Source: Diphasiastrum complanatum
Taxonomy: Eukaryota > Streptophyta > Lycopodiopsida > Lycopodiales > Lycopodiaceae
DNA: 64,000 nt
Reading direction: 5' to 3'
Assembly: GCA_029204225.1 (NCBI GenBank)
Contig: CM055100.1
Coordinates: 60,369,008-60,433,007 of the forward strand
Part shown: positions 10,673 to 20,554 of the stretch, piece after piece
Position numbering within the stretch: the stretch's first letter is position 1
How the letters are laid out: every line of letters starts with the position of its first letter
Translations under genes and position numbers: made by a program
Notes under the pieces: generated by a model
Told to the model about the DNA's origin: nothing
Databases searched by the model: none
Seen by the model: only the letters and a program-made list of their open reading frames with translations

Positions 10673-11821
10673 TGGTTGGCTTCTATTTACAGTAAGTATT
10701 CCATTTTTGGTGATATTTGGATGTTTGATCAAGTTCTAGCATGATCTTGCATTGCTTTGTTGATCAAATCTTACTAGCCTTTGTTTTGTGAGTTGAACTT
10801 GTGGATCAAAAGCATATTTCAGGTCTATTGAAGATCAGAGGCTGAAAAGAAACTATTTTGGATCAGATCATAACACCTAATCATTTGTGATTGTGAGGCT
10901 TGTGCATATTCAATACTAACAATGTTCTTTTCAATCATATTGTTGACAATCTCCATTCTTGGATGAACACTCTCCTTAAGTGGATGAAACTTCTCCTTAA
11001 GTGGATGACAAATGCTCTTTTTAGTGAGTTGTAATTCTCCTAAAGGCTGAGCAAAGCTCCCATTTGGATGAAAGATCCCCTTTTTTGGGTGAACATATTG
11101 TAAGCTCCATTGTGAAGAGCATATTGTAAAGATTGTCATCAATTTTGGCATAATTTTTGGTGTACTTTGTTGAGCATGTAAGTAACTCTCCTTATGTAAT
11201 TTGATTGGAGCATTTGCTGGAAGGTGTTAACCATTATGCAAGTGTGTTTTCAGGTTCTTAACAGGTTGAGGAACATTCTCATGTGAAGTGATCTTAGATC
11301 TACATCTAAACACCAAGATTTGACAAGATAGTGAAGCTAGTCTTGTGATTCACTAAGTGTGCTCATTCATTCACCTCTAAATCTTGTATTTATCACTTGC
11401 TGGAGTTTATAAACTTTTAGAAGTGTGGTTTACATGTGGTTTTACAGGTTGAATCAATATCTTAGTGTGTTGATCATATGTTGATCAAGTTTGTTCATTA
11501 CTAGGTAATCTTGGCATCCTAGTTTTGGGTATTTTCTAAGAATGCAAGTAACTCTTCACACCATAACTTGATTTGGTCACTTGCTGGAAAGTTTGAGAGC
11601 TTAAGCAAGAGTGTGTTCAGGTTGGTTTGCATTCTTAGTGTGTGCAAAGTGTTGCATGTGTTTCAATCTTCCTTTCTATGCTTGGAAACCATCTAGGTTC
11701 AAGATAGAAGTGTTTTAGGGTCCTAAATCTTCATAGATCTCTTTATCTATCATTTGTTGAGAGAAAAGTGAGTGCTAAGTGCTTTAGGACAAAACCTAAA
11801 AGTTGAAGAAACATTAGAATC
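10673..11821 (+). other. Copia-2 long leader with internal repeats
   Basis: An unusually long leader (about 1.15 kb) without plus-strand gene. CTCCTTAAGTGGATGA occurs at 10972-10987 and again 21 bases later. Larger diverged repeats contain a ..CACTTGCTGGA.. segment and end in an acceptor-like TTTCAGGTT or TTACAGGTT at about 11247, 11449 and 11622. The leader could contain packaging signals or a spliced intron; neither is proven. A 108-codon minus-strand frame at 10825-11151 is judged to be chance. Confidence 0.6.
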
Positions 11822-14800
11822 ATGGCTTCCAATGGTGGGATCATGCTAGAGTCTAGTGAAAGGTTGAGTTCATCAAACTACTCTACTTGGAAAGTGAGGA
11901 TGGAGTCCTTACTTGAGTTGAATGAACTCATGGACATAGTTGCAGAAATTGAAGAGAGACCTCTCACACTTCAAGAGCAACAAAGGTTTGATAAGAAGGC
12001 CAAAAGGGCTCTTCATATCATTAAAATGAATGTTACAAATGAACTTCTCAAGGAAGTTGGAAAGTGTCAAAGTGCAAGTGAGGCATGGAATGCCTTAAAG
12101 AAGCTCTTTGAATCAAAGTCCACATCTAGGGTATTGACCCTAAGGAGACAAATATTTTCTAGTAGGCAAAGAGAGGGTGAAAGTGCTCATGCATTTATCT
12201 TGAGAGTTAAGTCCCTAAGTGATGATTTAGCATGCATTGATGAGAACATAAAAGATGGTGAAATAGTCCAAGTTATGTTGAATGGTTTGCTAAATGAACA
12301 TGCTAACCTTGTGCAAAGTTTTGCCATTCAAAGAGTCTTGCCAAGTGTGGTTGACTTGCAAGAAATCTTATTGGCTGAAGAACATAGGTTGCAATCAAAG
12401 CTTGATGGTGCATCCTTGCAAGGTGGAGGTGAAGAGGCTTTCTTCACAAAAGGCAAATTCAAGGGCAAAGGTAAAGGCAAAGGGAAATGGTCCAAAAGTG
12501 GTAACTTTGATCATGATGATCACTCTTCCTCTTCCTCTTCTACTAAGAACAATAAGTCAAAGTTCAAGTGCTTTTATTGTGGGATAAAAGGTCATTTTGC
12601 AAATGAATGTTATAAGAAGAAAAGAGAGCAAGGAGAGAGGCAAGGAAATCTTACAATAGATGAGGAAGAACATAACACATGTGAATCACTTGTTATGACT
12701 TCAAGTTTGTTAGCCAACATAGATGATAATGATCCTTGGTGGATTGATAGTGGAGCCTCATCTCACATGACAAGACATAAGGAATACTTTACATCCTTAT
12801 TGTCTTATGAGGGAGAAGGTAACATCATCTACACTGCAAATGATGGTCAATGTGACATCAAAGGCATAGGCACTATTCCTATTTCCCTTTCAACAAATAG
12901 GAAAGCAAATCTTGAAAATGTCTTGTACATTCCTTCAATCACTAAGAATTTGCTTAGTGTAAGTCAAATGATTGACAAAGGACTTGATGTGGAGTTCATT
13001 GGAGATGCATGTTTGATAAGTAAATGTGGATCCTTGATTGCTCAAGGTAGGAGGCATGGTAAACTTTTCAAGCTTGATGCATGTGTGATCTCTAATCATG
13101 AAGGATGTATGGCTAGGGAGCAATTGACAAACCAAGAAGTTTGGCACAAGAGGTTGGGCCATCCCAACTTCAAATCTTTGGAGGTAATGGCAAAGAAAGA
13201 GCTTGTTCTTGGTCTCCCTAAAAGTCTTGTTGCAAACAATAGTGTTTGTGAACATTGTGCCTTGTCCAAATCTCATAGACTTGCTTATTCTAGATCTACT
13301 TCTAGATCTAAAGAAGCGTTTCAACTTGTGCATTCTGATATTCATTCTTCTAGTACAACTAGCAATGGTGGGGCAAAGATGTATGCAACTTTCATTGATG
13401 ACTTTAGTAGGTATACTTGGATCTATCTTCTTAAAAGTAAGGATGAAGTGTTTGCTGCATTTGTCAAGTTCAAGAATGAAATGGAAAACCAATTCAATAC
13501 AAAGATCAAATGCTTAAGATCTGATAATGGAGGGGAATACACCTCAAATAGGTTCAAAGACTTTTGTATAGCACATGGGATTAAGAGGGAGATGTCTAGT
13601 CCTAGGACTCCACAACAGAATGGAGTGGCCGAGAGGAAGAATAGAACCCTTTGTGAATGTGCCAAGGCAATGAGACTACATGCTAATCTTGCTAAGTCTT
13701 TTTGGGGGGAAGCTTTAGCATGTGCTAACTATCTATGTAATAGATGGACAAGTGCTTCCTTGGATGGTAAAACTCCTCATGAGGTTCTTTATGGTAGAAG
13801 GCCGAGTGTCAAGCATTGTAGGATCTTTGGATGTACATGTTTTGTCAATATCACACTTGATGATAGAACTAAAGAAGATCCTTCATCAAAGAAGGGTGTG
13901 TTTGTTGGCTATAGTGAAGTAAGCAAGGCTTACAAAGTGTACATTCCTTCTACAAAGAAAGTTGTCATAAGTAGGGATGTCATCTTTCATGAAGAGAATG
14001 TTTCCAATGTTGTTGATGTTGATGTTGATGTGCCTACTAATCATCATGATGTGCAAGATGTCTTGGATGAAGATGGAGATGCCACTCCAAAGCAAACTTC
14101 AAGGAAGACTAAAAGGCAAAGGGCTAAGCCATCAAGGCTAACCTATGATGAAAAAGGAAAGCAAGTGGTGGACAACTCTAACTTTGCTTTTCTTACCTCT
14201 TTTGATGAACCAACTTGTGTAGGTGAAGCAATTCAAAAGAAGGAATGGATCCAAGCCATGGATCATGAGCATCAAGCACTCATCAAAAGCAACACATGGA
14301 GGTTGGTAAAGCTTCCAAAGGACAAGAAGGCAATTGGTTGTAAGTGGATCTTCAAGATCAAGACAAATCAAGATGGATCAATCAACAAGTACAAGGCAAG
14401 GTTGGTGGCAAAGGGGTATGCTCAAGAATATGGTATTGACTATGATGAGACCTTTGCACCCGTGGCAAAGATGGTAACTATTCGAATCCTAATCTCTCTT
14501 GCAACTCTTTATGATTGGGACATGTGGCAAATGGATGTTACTAATGCCTTCTTGAATGGTGATCTTGAAGAAGATATTTACATGGAGCAACCCGAGGGCT
14601 ATGTTTCACATGATGAGCCTAATCATGTGTGCTATCTCCAAAAGAGTTTGTATGGGCTAAAGCAAGCACCAAGGAGTTGGTATGCTAAGCTCAATTCCTT
14701 CTTACTTTCTCAAAACTTTGTTATGAGTGAGTATGATCATTCTCTCTACTTTAGATTGAATGAAAATGATATCACTTTACTTTTGATCTATGTTGATGAC

Positions 14801-15775
14801 ATTATCTTAAGTGGTGGTAACAATCTAGATATAGATGAAATCAAGATGGCACTCAAAAGAGAGTTTGAAATTCAAGATCTTGGTAAACTTCATTATATCT
14901 TAGGAATAGAGATTATTAGAACTTCTAAATCTACATTCATATGTCAAGAAAAGTATGTTAACTCTATTCTAAAAAGGTTTCATATGGAAGATTGTAAAGT
15001 TGTTTCTACTCCTATGGAATCAAATGTAAAGCTAACTACAAGAAGTAATGAAAGATCCTTCAAGGACATTACTCTCTATAGAAAGCTAATAGGATCTCTT
15101 ATATGGTTAACCATCACAAGACCTGATCTAAGCTTTGTGGTTGGTAAACTAAGTCAATTTATGCAAGATCCTAGTGAGGCTCATTGGAAGCTAGGAAAGA
15201 GAGTACTTAGATACATCTCGGGATCTAGAGATTTTGGCATCTTGTATGGAGGTACTACACCTAACCTTTGTGGATTTTCAGATTTAGATTTTGCAGGTGA
15301 TCAAATGGATAGGAAGTCAACAAGTGCCTTTGCAATCTATCTTGGAGATGGAGTGGTCTCATGGCTATCAAAGAAGCAACCAACTATCTCTCTATCTTCC
15401 ACCGAAGCCGAGTACAAGGCATTAACAACATGCACCAAGGAGATTCTTTGGATCAAGAGGATGTTATTGGATCTTCACTTGCTGGAACCAGAGAAGACTC
15501 CAATCATACTTTGTGATAACCTTTCAGCCCAAAGCTTGGCAAGCAATCCTGTTTTTCATGCAAGGAGCAAGCACATTGAGATTGCTCACCATTTTGTGAG
15601 AGATCAAGTCATTGCCAAAGAGGTGGAGCTTCAACATGTCTCTTCAAAGGAGTGTGTGGCTGATATCTTCACCAAACCATTGGGAAAGGACCTATATTTA
15701 ATGCATAGATCTAATCTTGGAATGTGCTCAAAGACTATGTTGAAACTAGCATCCAATGTTGAAGAGGGAGTGTGA
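11822..15775 (+). CDS. gag-pol: Copia-2 gag-pol polyprotein
   Basis: A single open frame of 1317 codons encodes the whole copia polyprotein. Gag covers about residues 1-245 with a Lys/Gly-rich basic run (GKFKGKGKGKGK) before the CCHC knuckle at 250-263 (CFYCGIKGHFANEC). Protease: D309-S-G-A. Integrase: zinc residues H442, H447, C476, C479 and catalytic D506, D568, E604, with the D..35..E spacing intact. Reverse transcriptase lies at about 800-1055 with FLNGDLEEDIYM, SLYGLKQAPRSWY and YVDD at 990-993. RNase H: D1154, E1195, D1232, and the tail ADIFTKPLGK. The start ATG has A at -3 and G at +4 and matches related elements. The last codons overlap the polypurine tract, and the stop lies in the 3' LTR. 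No frame break was seen, so the product should be functional. Confidence 0.97.
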   Translation: MASNGGIMLESSERLSSSNYSTWKVRMESLLELNELMDIVAEIEERPLTLQEQQRFDKKAKRALHIIKMNVTNELLKEVGKCQSASEAWNALKKLFESKSTSRVLTLRRQIFSSRQREGESAHAFILRVKSLSDDLACIDENIKDGEIVQVMLNGLLNEHANLVQSFAIQRVLPSVVDLQEILLAEEHRLQSKLDGASLQGGGEEAFFTKGKFKGKGKGKGKWSKSGNFDHDDHSSSSSSTKNNKSKFKCFYCGIKGHFANECYKKKREQGERQGNLTIDEEEHNTCESLVMTSSLLANIDDNDPWWIDSGASSHMTRHKEYFTSLLSYEGEGNIIYTANDGQCDIKGIGTIPISLSTNRKANLENVLYIPSITKNLLSVSQMIDKGLDVEFIGDACLISKCGSLIAQGRRHGKLFKLDACVISNHEGCMAREQLTNQEVWHKRLGHPNFKSLEVMAKKELVLGLPKSLVANNSVCEHCALSKSHRLAYSRSTSRSKEAFQLVHSDIHSSSTTSNGGAKMYATFIDDFSRYTWIYLLKSKDEVFAAFVKFKNEMENQFNTKIKCLRSDNGGEYTSNRFKDFCIAHGIKREMSSPRTPQQNGVAERKNRTLCECAKAMRLHANLAKSFWGEALACANYLCNRWTSASLDGKTPHEVLYGRRPSVKHCRIFGCTCFVNITLDDRTKEDPSSKKGVFVGYSEVSKAYKVYIPSTKKVVISRDVIFHEENVSNVVDVDVDVPTNHHDVQDVLDEDGDATPKQTSRKTKRQRAKPSRLTYDEKGKQVVDNSNFAFLTSFDEPTCVGEAIQKKEWIQAMDHEHQALIKSNTWRLVKLPKDKKAIGCKWIFKIKTNQDGSINKYKARLVAKGYAQEYGIDYDETFAPVAKMVTIRILISLATLYDWDMWQMDVTNAFLNGDLEEDIYMEQPEGYVSHDEPNHVCYLQKSLYGLKQAPRSWYAKLNSFLLSQNFVMSEYDHSLYFRLNENDITLLLIYVDDIILSGGNNLDIDEIKMALKREFEIQDLGKLHYILGIEIIRTSKSTFICQEKYVNSILKRFHMEDCKVVSTPMESNVKLTTRSNERSFKDITLYRKLIGSLIWLTITRPDLSFVVGKLSQFMQDPSEAHWKLGKRVLRYISGSRDFGILYGGTTPNLCGFSDLDFAGDQMDRKSTSAFAIYLGDGVVSWLSKKQPTISLSSTEAEYKALTTCTKEILWIKRMLLDLHLLEPEKTPIILCDNLSAQSLASNPVFHARSKHIEIAHHFVRDQVIAKEVELQHVSSKECVADIFTKPLGKDLYLMHRSNLGMCSKTMLKLASNVEEGV
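15760..15770 (+). other. Copia-2 polypurine tract
   Basis: GAAGAGGGAG immediately precedes the 3' LTR and doubles as the last codons of gag-pol (..EEG). It is the expected RNase H-resistant primer for plus-strand DNA. Confidence 0.85.
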
Positions 15776-16425
15776 AAATTGTCAACATTTCCTAGCTAGT
15801 TTGAGGCCTAAATTGGCTAAAATTGTAAATAGTTTTGGTTCTGGAGTTTCACACGTGTGAACCAGGCCACAATGTTTTTATTTACTGTATTTTTTCAGTA
15901 TGATGAAGTGTCAAACTTCATACCCTTCAAAATGAGACCATTTTGATGTATTTTGGTCATATAAGCCATTTTTAGCTATTTTTCCTATATAGGGAATATC
16001 TAGGGTCAAGTACCTTCTAGAGAGAGGAGAGAGAGTCATCTTCCTCATCCATAAATAGTAGGGAAGTCGTGGAGAACAGGTTGGAGAAACCTTTTGTATG
16101 CTTCATTGAGATCAATAGATCATTGTCATTGTTTCTTCCTCCATTGAGAGCATTGTTGTGTGTATTGTCTTCAAGCTATTGTGTATGATCTTAGGTGCTT
16201 TCCAAAAGTGATAGGCTGATGTATTATGGACTGTATAATGCTATTTTGGGCCGCACTTGATGTTTATGGAAGTTTCCATTTGTGATAAATGCTTTTTGAT
16301 CAAGTTCTTTGCATTCTAGGTAGCATAGAATGTGTTGCCAATTCCTAGCTTATGTAGTTTGGAGTGCAAGCATTCAAGCCAATGATCTTGGAGTTTAGAT
16401 CCACTTAGGATCTGTATTTTTCACA
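15771..16425 (+). repeat. Copia-2 3' LTR (655 bp)
   Basis: Same length as the 5' LTR and indistinguishable from it in my reading. Its first five bases supply the end of the last sense codon and the TGA stop of gag-pol. The G-box palindrome is at 15848-15861. Confidence 0.95.
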
Positions 16426-16430
16426 CCGAT
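16426..16430. other. Copia-2 target-site duplication, right
   Basis: CCGAT directly after the 3' LTR, identical to 10001-10005. Confidence 0.95.
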
Positions 16431-16689
16431 AGTCATAGTACCCAAGAAAAATGACAAAATGTGAATCTGTGTGAATCTGGAAGTATTAAATATAGTCACA
16501 AAGAAGGATCATTTTTCCTTACCATCTATGGAAAGTATTCTAGACAGAGTAGCTGAAGCAGAAGCCTATAGTTCTCTGGACGAGGTTACAACCAAGTGAA
16601 AATAGCGTCGGACCGATCAGCACAAGACAACATTCGCCACGGAATGGAGAACCTATGCCTACAAAGTGATGCCATTTGGAATTTGTAAT
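16431..16689 (+). pseudogene. Gypsy-A reverse transcriptase, continuation
   Basis: The frame cut at 10005 resumes here (IVPKKNDK) and runs through the fingers and palm start with SSLDEV and MPFGICN, the gypsy counterparts of the conserved motifs before the catalytic box. It stops at about 16689, where Gypsy-B-type sequence begins. The catalytic YXDD box, RNase H and integrase of Gypsy-A are absent. Several in-frame stops are present. Confidence 0.65.
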
Positions 16690-18815
16690 GATCCTCGACT
16701 ATCTAAGTCTAATTCTAATATGGTAGTCCAAAGAATAGAAGTAGATTCAGAGATATTAGAAGACCAAGACCAACATTCAGATGTAAATAAAGTTACAACT
16801 AGAAGTAGGCAAGATATACCAACTGTTCAAGATAGAAGGTAAAAAATACAAATTCTGTGAAAAGTGTGACAAACAAGACGCACACTTCAGAACAGCCAGC
16901 AGAAGTTGCTCATAATAAAGATTCAGACTTTGATTGGTAGGATGAAAAGTATTACGAAGCATATATTAGTTTAGAGGCTAAGAAACTTCTTGATGAAGAG
17001 ACTAAGAAAGTAAAGAAAGCAACGTTTTTAGATCTGATCATAAGCATTGAATCAACTAAGATCCATTGCCACTTAAACATCGCTCATACGACCCAAGAAA
17101 TTGCATATGAGTTAGGCATTCACCATCGAATTGCACCTGCACTTATACATCTTAGGTTAGTAGATGCAAGTTGAAGAACTCCAATAGGGGAGTTGTCTCA
17201 AGTCACGGTGTATATCGATGACCATAAATTTCTGATGGACTTTAACATATTAAAGACCACTAGGGAGTCATCCTATAGAGTGTTATTAGAAAGGCCTTGG
17301 CTATACCAAGCTGATGTAATAACCCATTAGAAGAAGAAAAAAATTATCTTTAGAGACCAAATGGCTACAACAAAAGGGAAGAGTCATAAAAGGATCATTG
17401 TATCCTGGGAAAAATATAAATATGAAGGTGAAACCTTGACATCATCCTCAAGTTACACTTTGGAGGACGAAGAAGTCCATTCTGCAAGGACTGAGGAAGG
17501 GGCTTCCTTTAGGAAAATATCAACACCTGCCTATAGTAATAGAGTTGAGAACGTAGATAGAGGGGACTACGGAGCTTCCAAAATTAGTGCAACTATAGGC
17601 GGTTATGTTATACAAAAGATATTAATAGATTCATGATCAAGTATAAACTTGATGATTGAAAAAATGGCTAATGAGTTAGGATTAGAAGATCAAATCCAGT
17701 CCACTGTTCATCATGAAATACATTTAGTTGATGCATCTCGTTGCACTCTAGTAGGAGCATGGAGGAGTATCAATGTAAACATAGAGACAAAGACTTTCAT
17801 TGTGAATTTCTTTGTCATAAACCTAGCAGATATGCCACCATATTCGATATTGTTTGGTAGGTCGTGGTTATACCAGGCTGATGCAAACTGCAGAACAGCC
17901 CACAGAAATTGCTCATAGTAAAGATCCAGACTTTGCTTGGTCGGATGAAAAGTATTACGAAGCAGATATTAGTTTAGAGGCTAAGAAACTTCTTGATGAA
18001 GAGACTAAGAAAGTAAAGAAAGCTATGTTTGTAGATCCGATCATAAGCATTGAATCACCTAGAGATCCATCACCACTTAAACATCGCTCATATGATATAG
18101 TAGAAGATTTCACTTCTAGAATGCCAAATATAACATTTAAACAATTATTAGAAGATAACTAGCATTATAAAAAGGATATTAAACAATTTCTACAAAAGAA
18201 CAAAAGAAGGAAAGCTAGGTTGCCACCAATCGATGTAGGACTGGTAAATTATGACAATAAAGGCCAACCTGAAATTTAGATATTAATCAACGATTGTATT
18301 TTAGATAATGTACCCATAGATTTTGGGTCAAGTGTAAATATTATGACCCAAGAGATTGCATATGAGTTAGGCATTCACCATCGGATTGCACCTACACTTA
18401 GACATTTTAGGTTAGCAGATGCAACTTGAAGAACTCCAATAAGGGACTTGTCTTAGGTGATGGTGTATATCAATGACCATAAATTTTTTATGGACTTTAT
18501 TATATTAAAGACTACTAGGGAGTCATCCTATAAAGTGTTATTAGGAAGACTTGGCTATACCAAGCTGATGTAATAACCCATTGGAAGAAGAAGAAAATCA
18601 CCTTCAGAGACCAAATGGCTACACCAGAAGGGAAAAGTCATAAAAAAATCATTGTATCCTAGGAAAAAGATAAATATGAAGGTAAAACGCTGACTTCATC
18701 CTCAAGTTACACTTCGGAAGACAAATAAGTTCATTTCGGAAGAACTGAGTAAGGGAATGACTTTAGGAAAGTATTAACACCTGCATATAGTAATAAAGAT
18801 CAGAATTAGATAGAG
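16690..18815 (+). pseudogene. Gypsy-B gag end and repeated protease modules
   Basis: Gypsy-type coding decay with three retropepsin-like modules. Module 1 (about 17085-17320) has QEIAYELGIHHRIAP and LLERPWLYQAD. Module 2 (about 17540-17890) has ILIDS, then SSINLMIEKMANELGL and ILFGRSWLYQAD. Module 3 (about 18310-18590) has IDFGSSVNIM and again QEIAYELGIHHRIAP, so it is a second copy of module 1. Between them are linker repeats (DEKYYEA, LEAKKLLDEETKKVKKA). Stops and shifts are frequent. Modules 1/3 and 2 differ in sequence, so the ancestor probably had two distinct protease modules and later gained a tandem copy. Confidence 0.65.
16885..18800 (+). repeat. Large tandem duplication inside Gypsy-B
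   Basis: Segment 16890-17550 is repeated at 17893-18800 in the same direction. Both contain a GAACAGCC.. start, the DEKYYEA linker, the QEIAYELG protease and the ACACCTGCATATAG-type end. The first copy lacks about 250 bases that are present in the second (from CGCTCATA at about 18085 to GACCCAAGA at about 18345). Confidence 0.7.
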
Positions 18816-18819
18816 AGTG

Positions 18820-19208
18820 TTAAAATATCACTTCCAACTTGTTGTATCTTGTAGATCTCAAGTTATTTGAGCTTGATAGGATCTCACACATGTGGAGTCT
18901 GTTCCCACGTGTGAAAGAATGTACATAATTCATTTTTATTAAGTTTGATTGGTTTTAGCTTGATCTACACTAGTGTGAAATTGACCTTTAAGTAGAATCT
19001 TGAAAATGGTCAAATTGGTCAAACTTTTTGTAAATAGATTGGACTTCCATGTGAATGAGTTATTACTCACACATGTCAAGATACCATTCACACGTGTGGA
19101 TAAGCTTCTAGAAGATAAGATAAGAAGATTCCATTAGATTCTATTTTATAGGAAATATTCCTATAAATGTGGAAGACTAGCTTTTTTGTTTTCTAGCCAA
19201 AGAGAACC
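18820..19208 (+). repeat. LTR fragment inserted in Gypsy-B
   Basis: The sequence after AGATAGAGAG starts TGTTAAAATATCAC, as in copia LTRs with purines just before it. It carries three palindromic CACACGTGTG-like words (about 18883, 18904, 19087) and a TATA-like ATTCCTATAAATG near 19150. Protease-like Gypsy-B sequence resumes at about 19210 (ATATTGTTTGGTAGG). It fits a partial or solo copia LTR; the right end is not certain. Confidence 0.5.
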
Positions 19209-20545
19209 TAGCAGAACGCCACCGTATTCAATATTGTTTGGTAGGTTGTGGTTATACCAGGTTGATGCTATCATAAACTGGTCTACCAAGCAAATATTTT
19301 TTCCAGAAATTCTGATGGCTAGCCCATTAGGAGGTCATCTTTATAATGGGGTGAGAAAGTAGGTGAGCCTATAGATTCCCAAGTAGATTTTATAGAGTGT
19401 TATGAGATAGATGAGGAGGATGAAACATAACCTCTAACATTCGAATCAAGGGAAGTTCTGGGGGGGACTAGAGCAAGCTTGACTGAGAGTATGATAGATA
19501 AGGATAATTATGAAGAAATAAAAATTAGCAAAGATAGAATTCTGAACCTGTATAAACACCAAGAACGGGAGGAGTATGTATTACTTCTCCAGAAGTATCA
19601 AAATGTGTTTGCTTGGTCAATGAATAATCTAACTGGCATACCGGTTAAATGGGAGAAACATAGAATAGATCTAATTGAGGGAGCTATATCAGTTAGACAG
19701 AGACAATATAGATTAAACCCGAAGTATTCATTGTTAGTAAATGATGAATTAGATAGATGCCTTAGAGCAGGAATTATATATCCTATTCTGAGTATAACAA
19801 ATGGGTAACACCCATAGTAATAGTACCAAAGAAAAAGATAGATAAGATTAGAGTATGCCAGGATTTTAGAAAGTTGAATGCGGCTACCACAAAATACTAT
19901 CATCCACTACCATACACATATATCATTTTAGACCAAGTAGCAGGTCATGAACGTTATAGTTTTTTAGATGGTTTTTGAAGATACAGCCAAGTCTTTATTA
20001 TTGAAGAAGATAGATCTAAAACCACATTAACCACTGACTGGGGGACTTATGCTTATGTGTGTATGCCTTTTGGTTTGTGCAATGCACCTGCGACGTTTCA
20101 ACGCATGATGACTAACAATTTCCAGAAAAATTTGAGAAAGTTTTTAGAAATTTTTATGGATGATTTTTTTGTTTATTCGTCCACTAAAGGTCATCTAGAG
20201 GCACTAGAAAAGACCTTAAAAAGATGTTAAAAGACATCATTAAAATAGCGCCCTTCCAAATGTTATTTTAGAATGAGGGAAGGTATCTTATTAGGACATA
20301 AAATTTCAAAGGATGGCATACAAGCCCACATTGAAAATTATAGGATGATCTTAGAGTTGTTAGAACCAACTAATATAAGAGAACTTAGAGAATTTTTAGG
20401 ACATGTAGGATACCATAGAAGAATCATTAAATATTATGCTATAATAGTAACTCCTCTTACATGATTACTAAAGAAGAGCGTAGAATACCATGGGTCAAAT
20501 GATCACCAGGAAGCTTTTGATAAGCTAAAACAATCTTTAGCTGAA
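19209..20545 (+). pseudogene. Gypsy-B reverse transcriptase
   Basis: After the end of the protease region, 19479-19808 is open and encodes the segment leading into reverse transcriptase (YQNVFAWS, HRIDLIEGA, RQYRLNPKY). The palm follows with IVPKKK, RVCQDFRKLN, MPFGLCNAPATFQRMM and a catalytic box reading FMDDFF. The connection segment is open at 20273-20464 (LGHKISKDG, REFLGHVGYHRRII). At least four stops or shifts interrupt the region, so it is inactive. Confidence 0.8.
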
Positions 20546-20554
20546 GCAACCAGA

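Larger units (their letters stand above)
10006..16425 (+). mobile_element. Copia-2, complete Ty1/copia retrotransposon
   Basis: A 6420-bp element with all standard parts: 5' LTR 10006-10660, primer site 10661-10672, leader 10673-11821, one gag-pol frame 11822-15775, polypurine tract 15760-15770, 3' LTR 15771-16425, and CCGAT duplicated on both flanks. The two LTRs have the same length and I found no difference between them by eye. It is inserted inside the reverse transcriptase region of Gypsy-A. This is the only element in the window that looks autonomous and young. Confidence 0.97.

Noticed and set aside
10825-11151. 108-codon minus-strand frame in the Copia-2 leader
   Set aside because: Antisense to an untranslated leader whose short repeats (GTGGATGA) create the open run; no start context or domain.
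12935-13492. 185-codon minus-strand frame inside Copia-2 integrase
   Set aside because: Shadow of the sense gag-pol frame.
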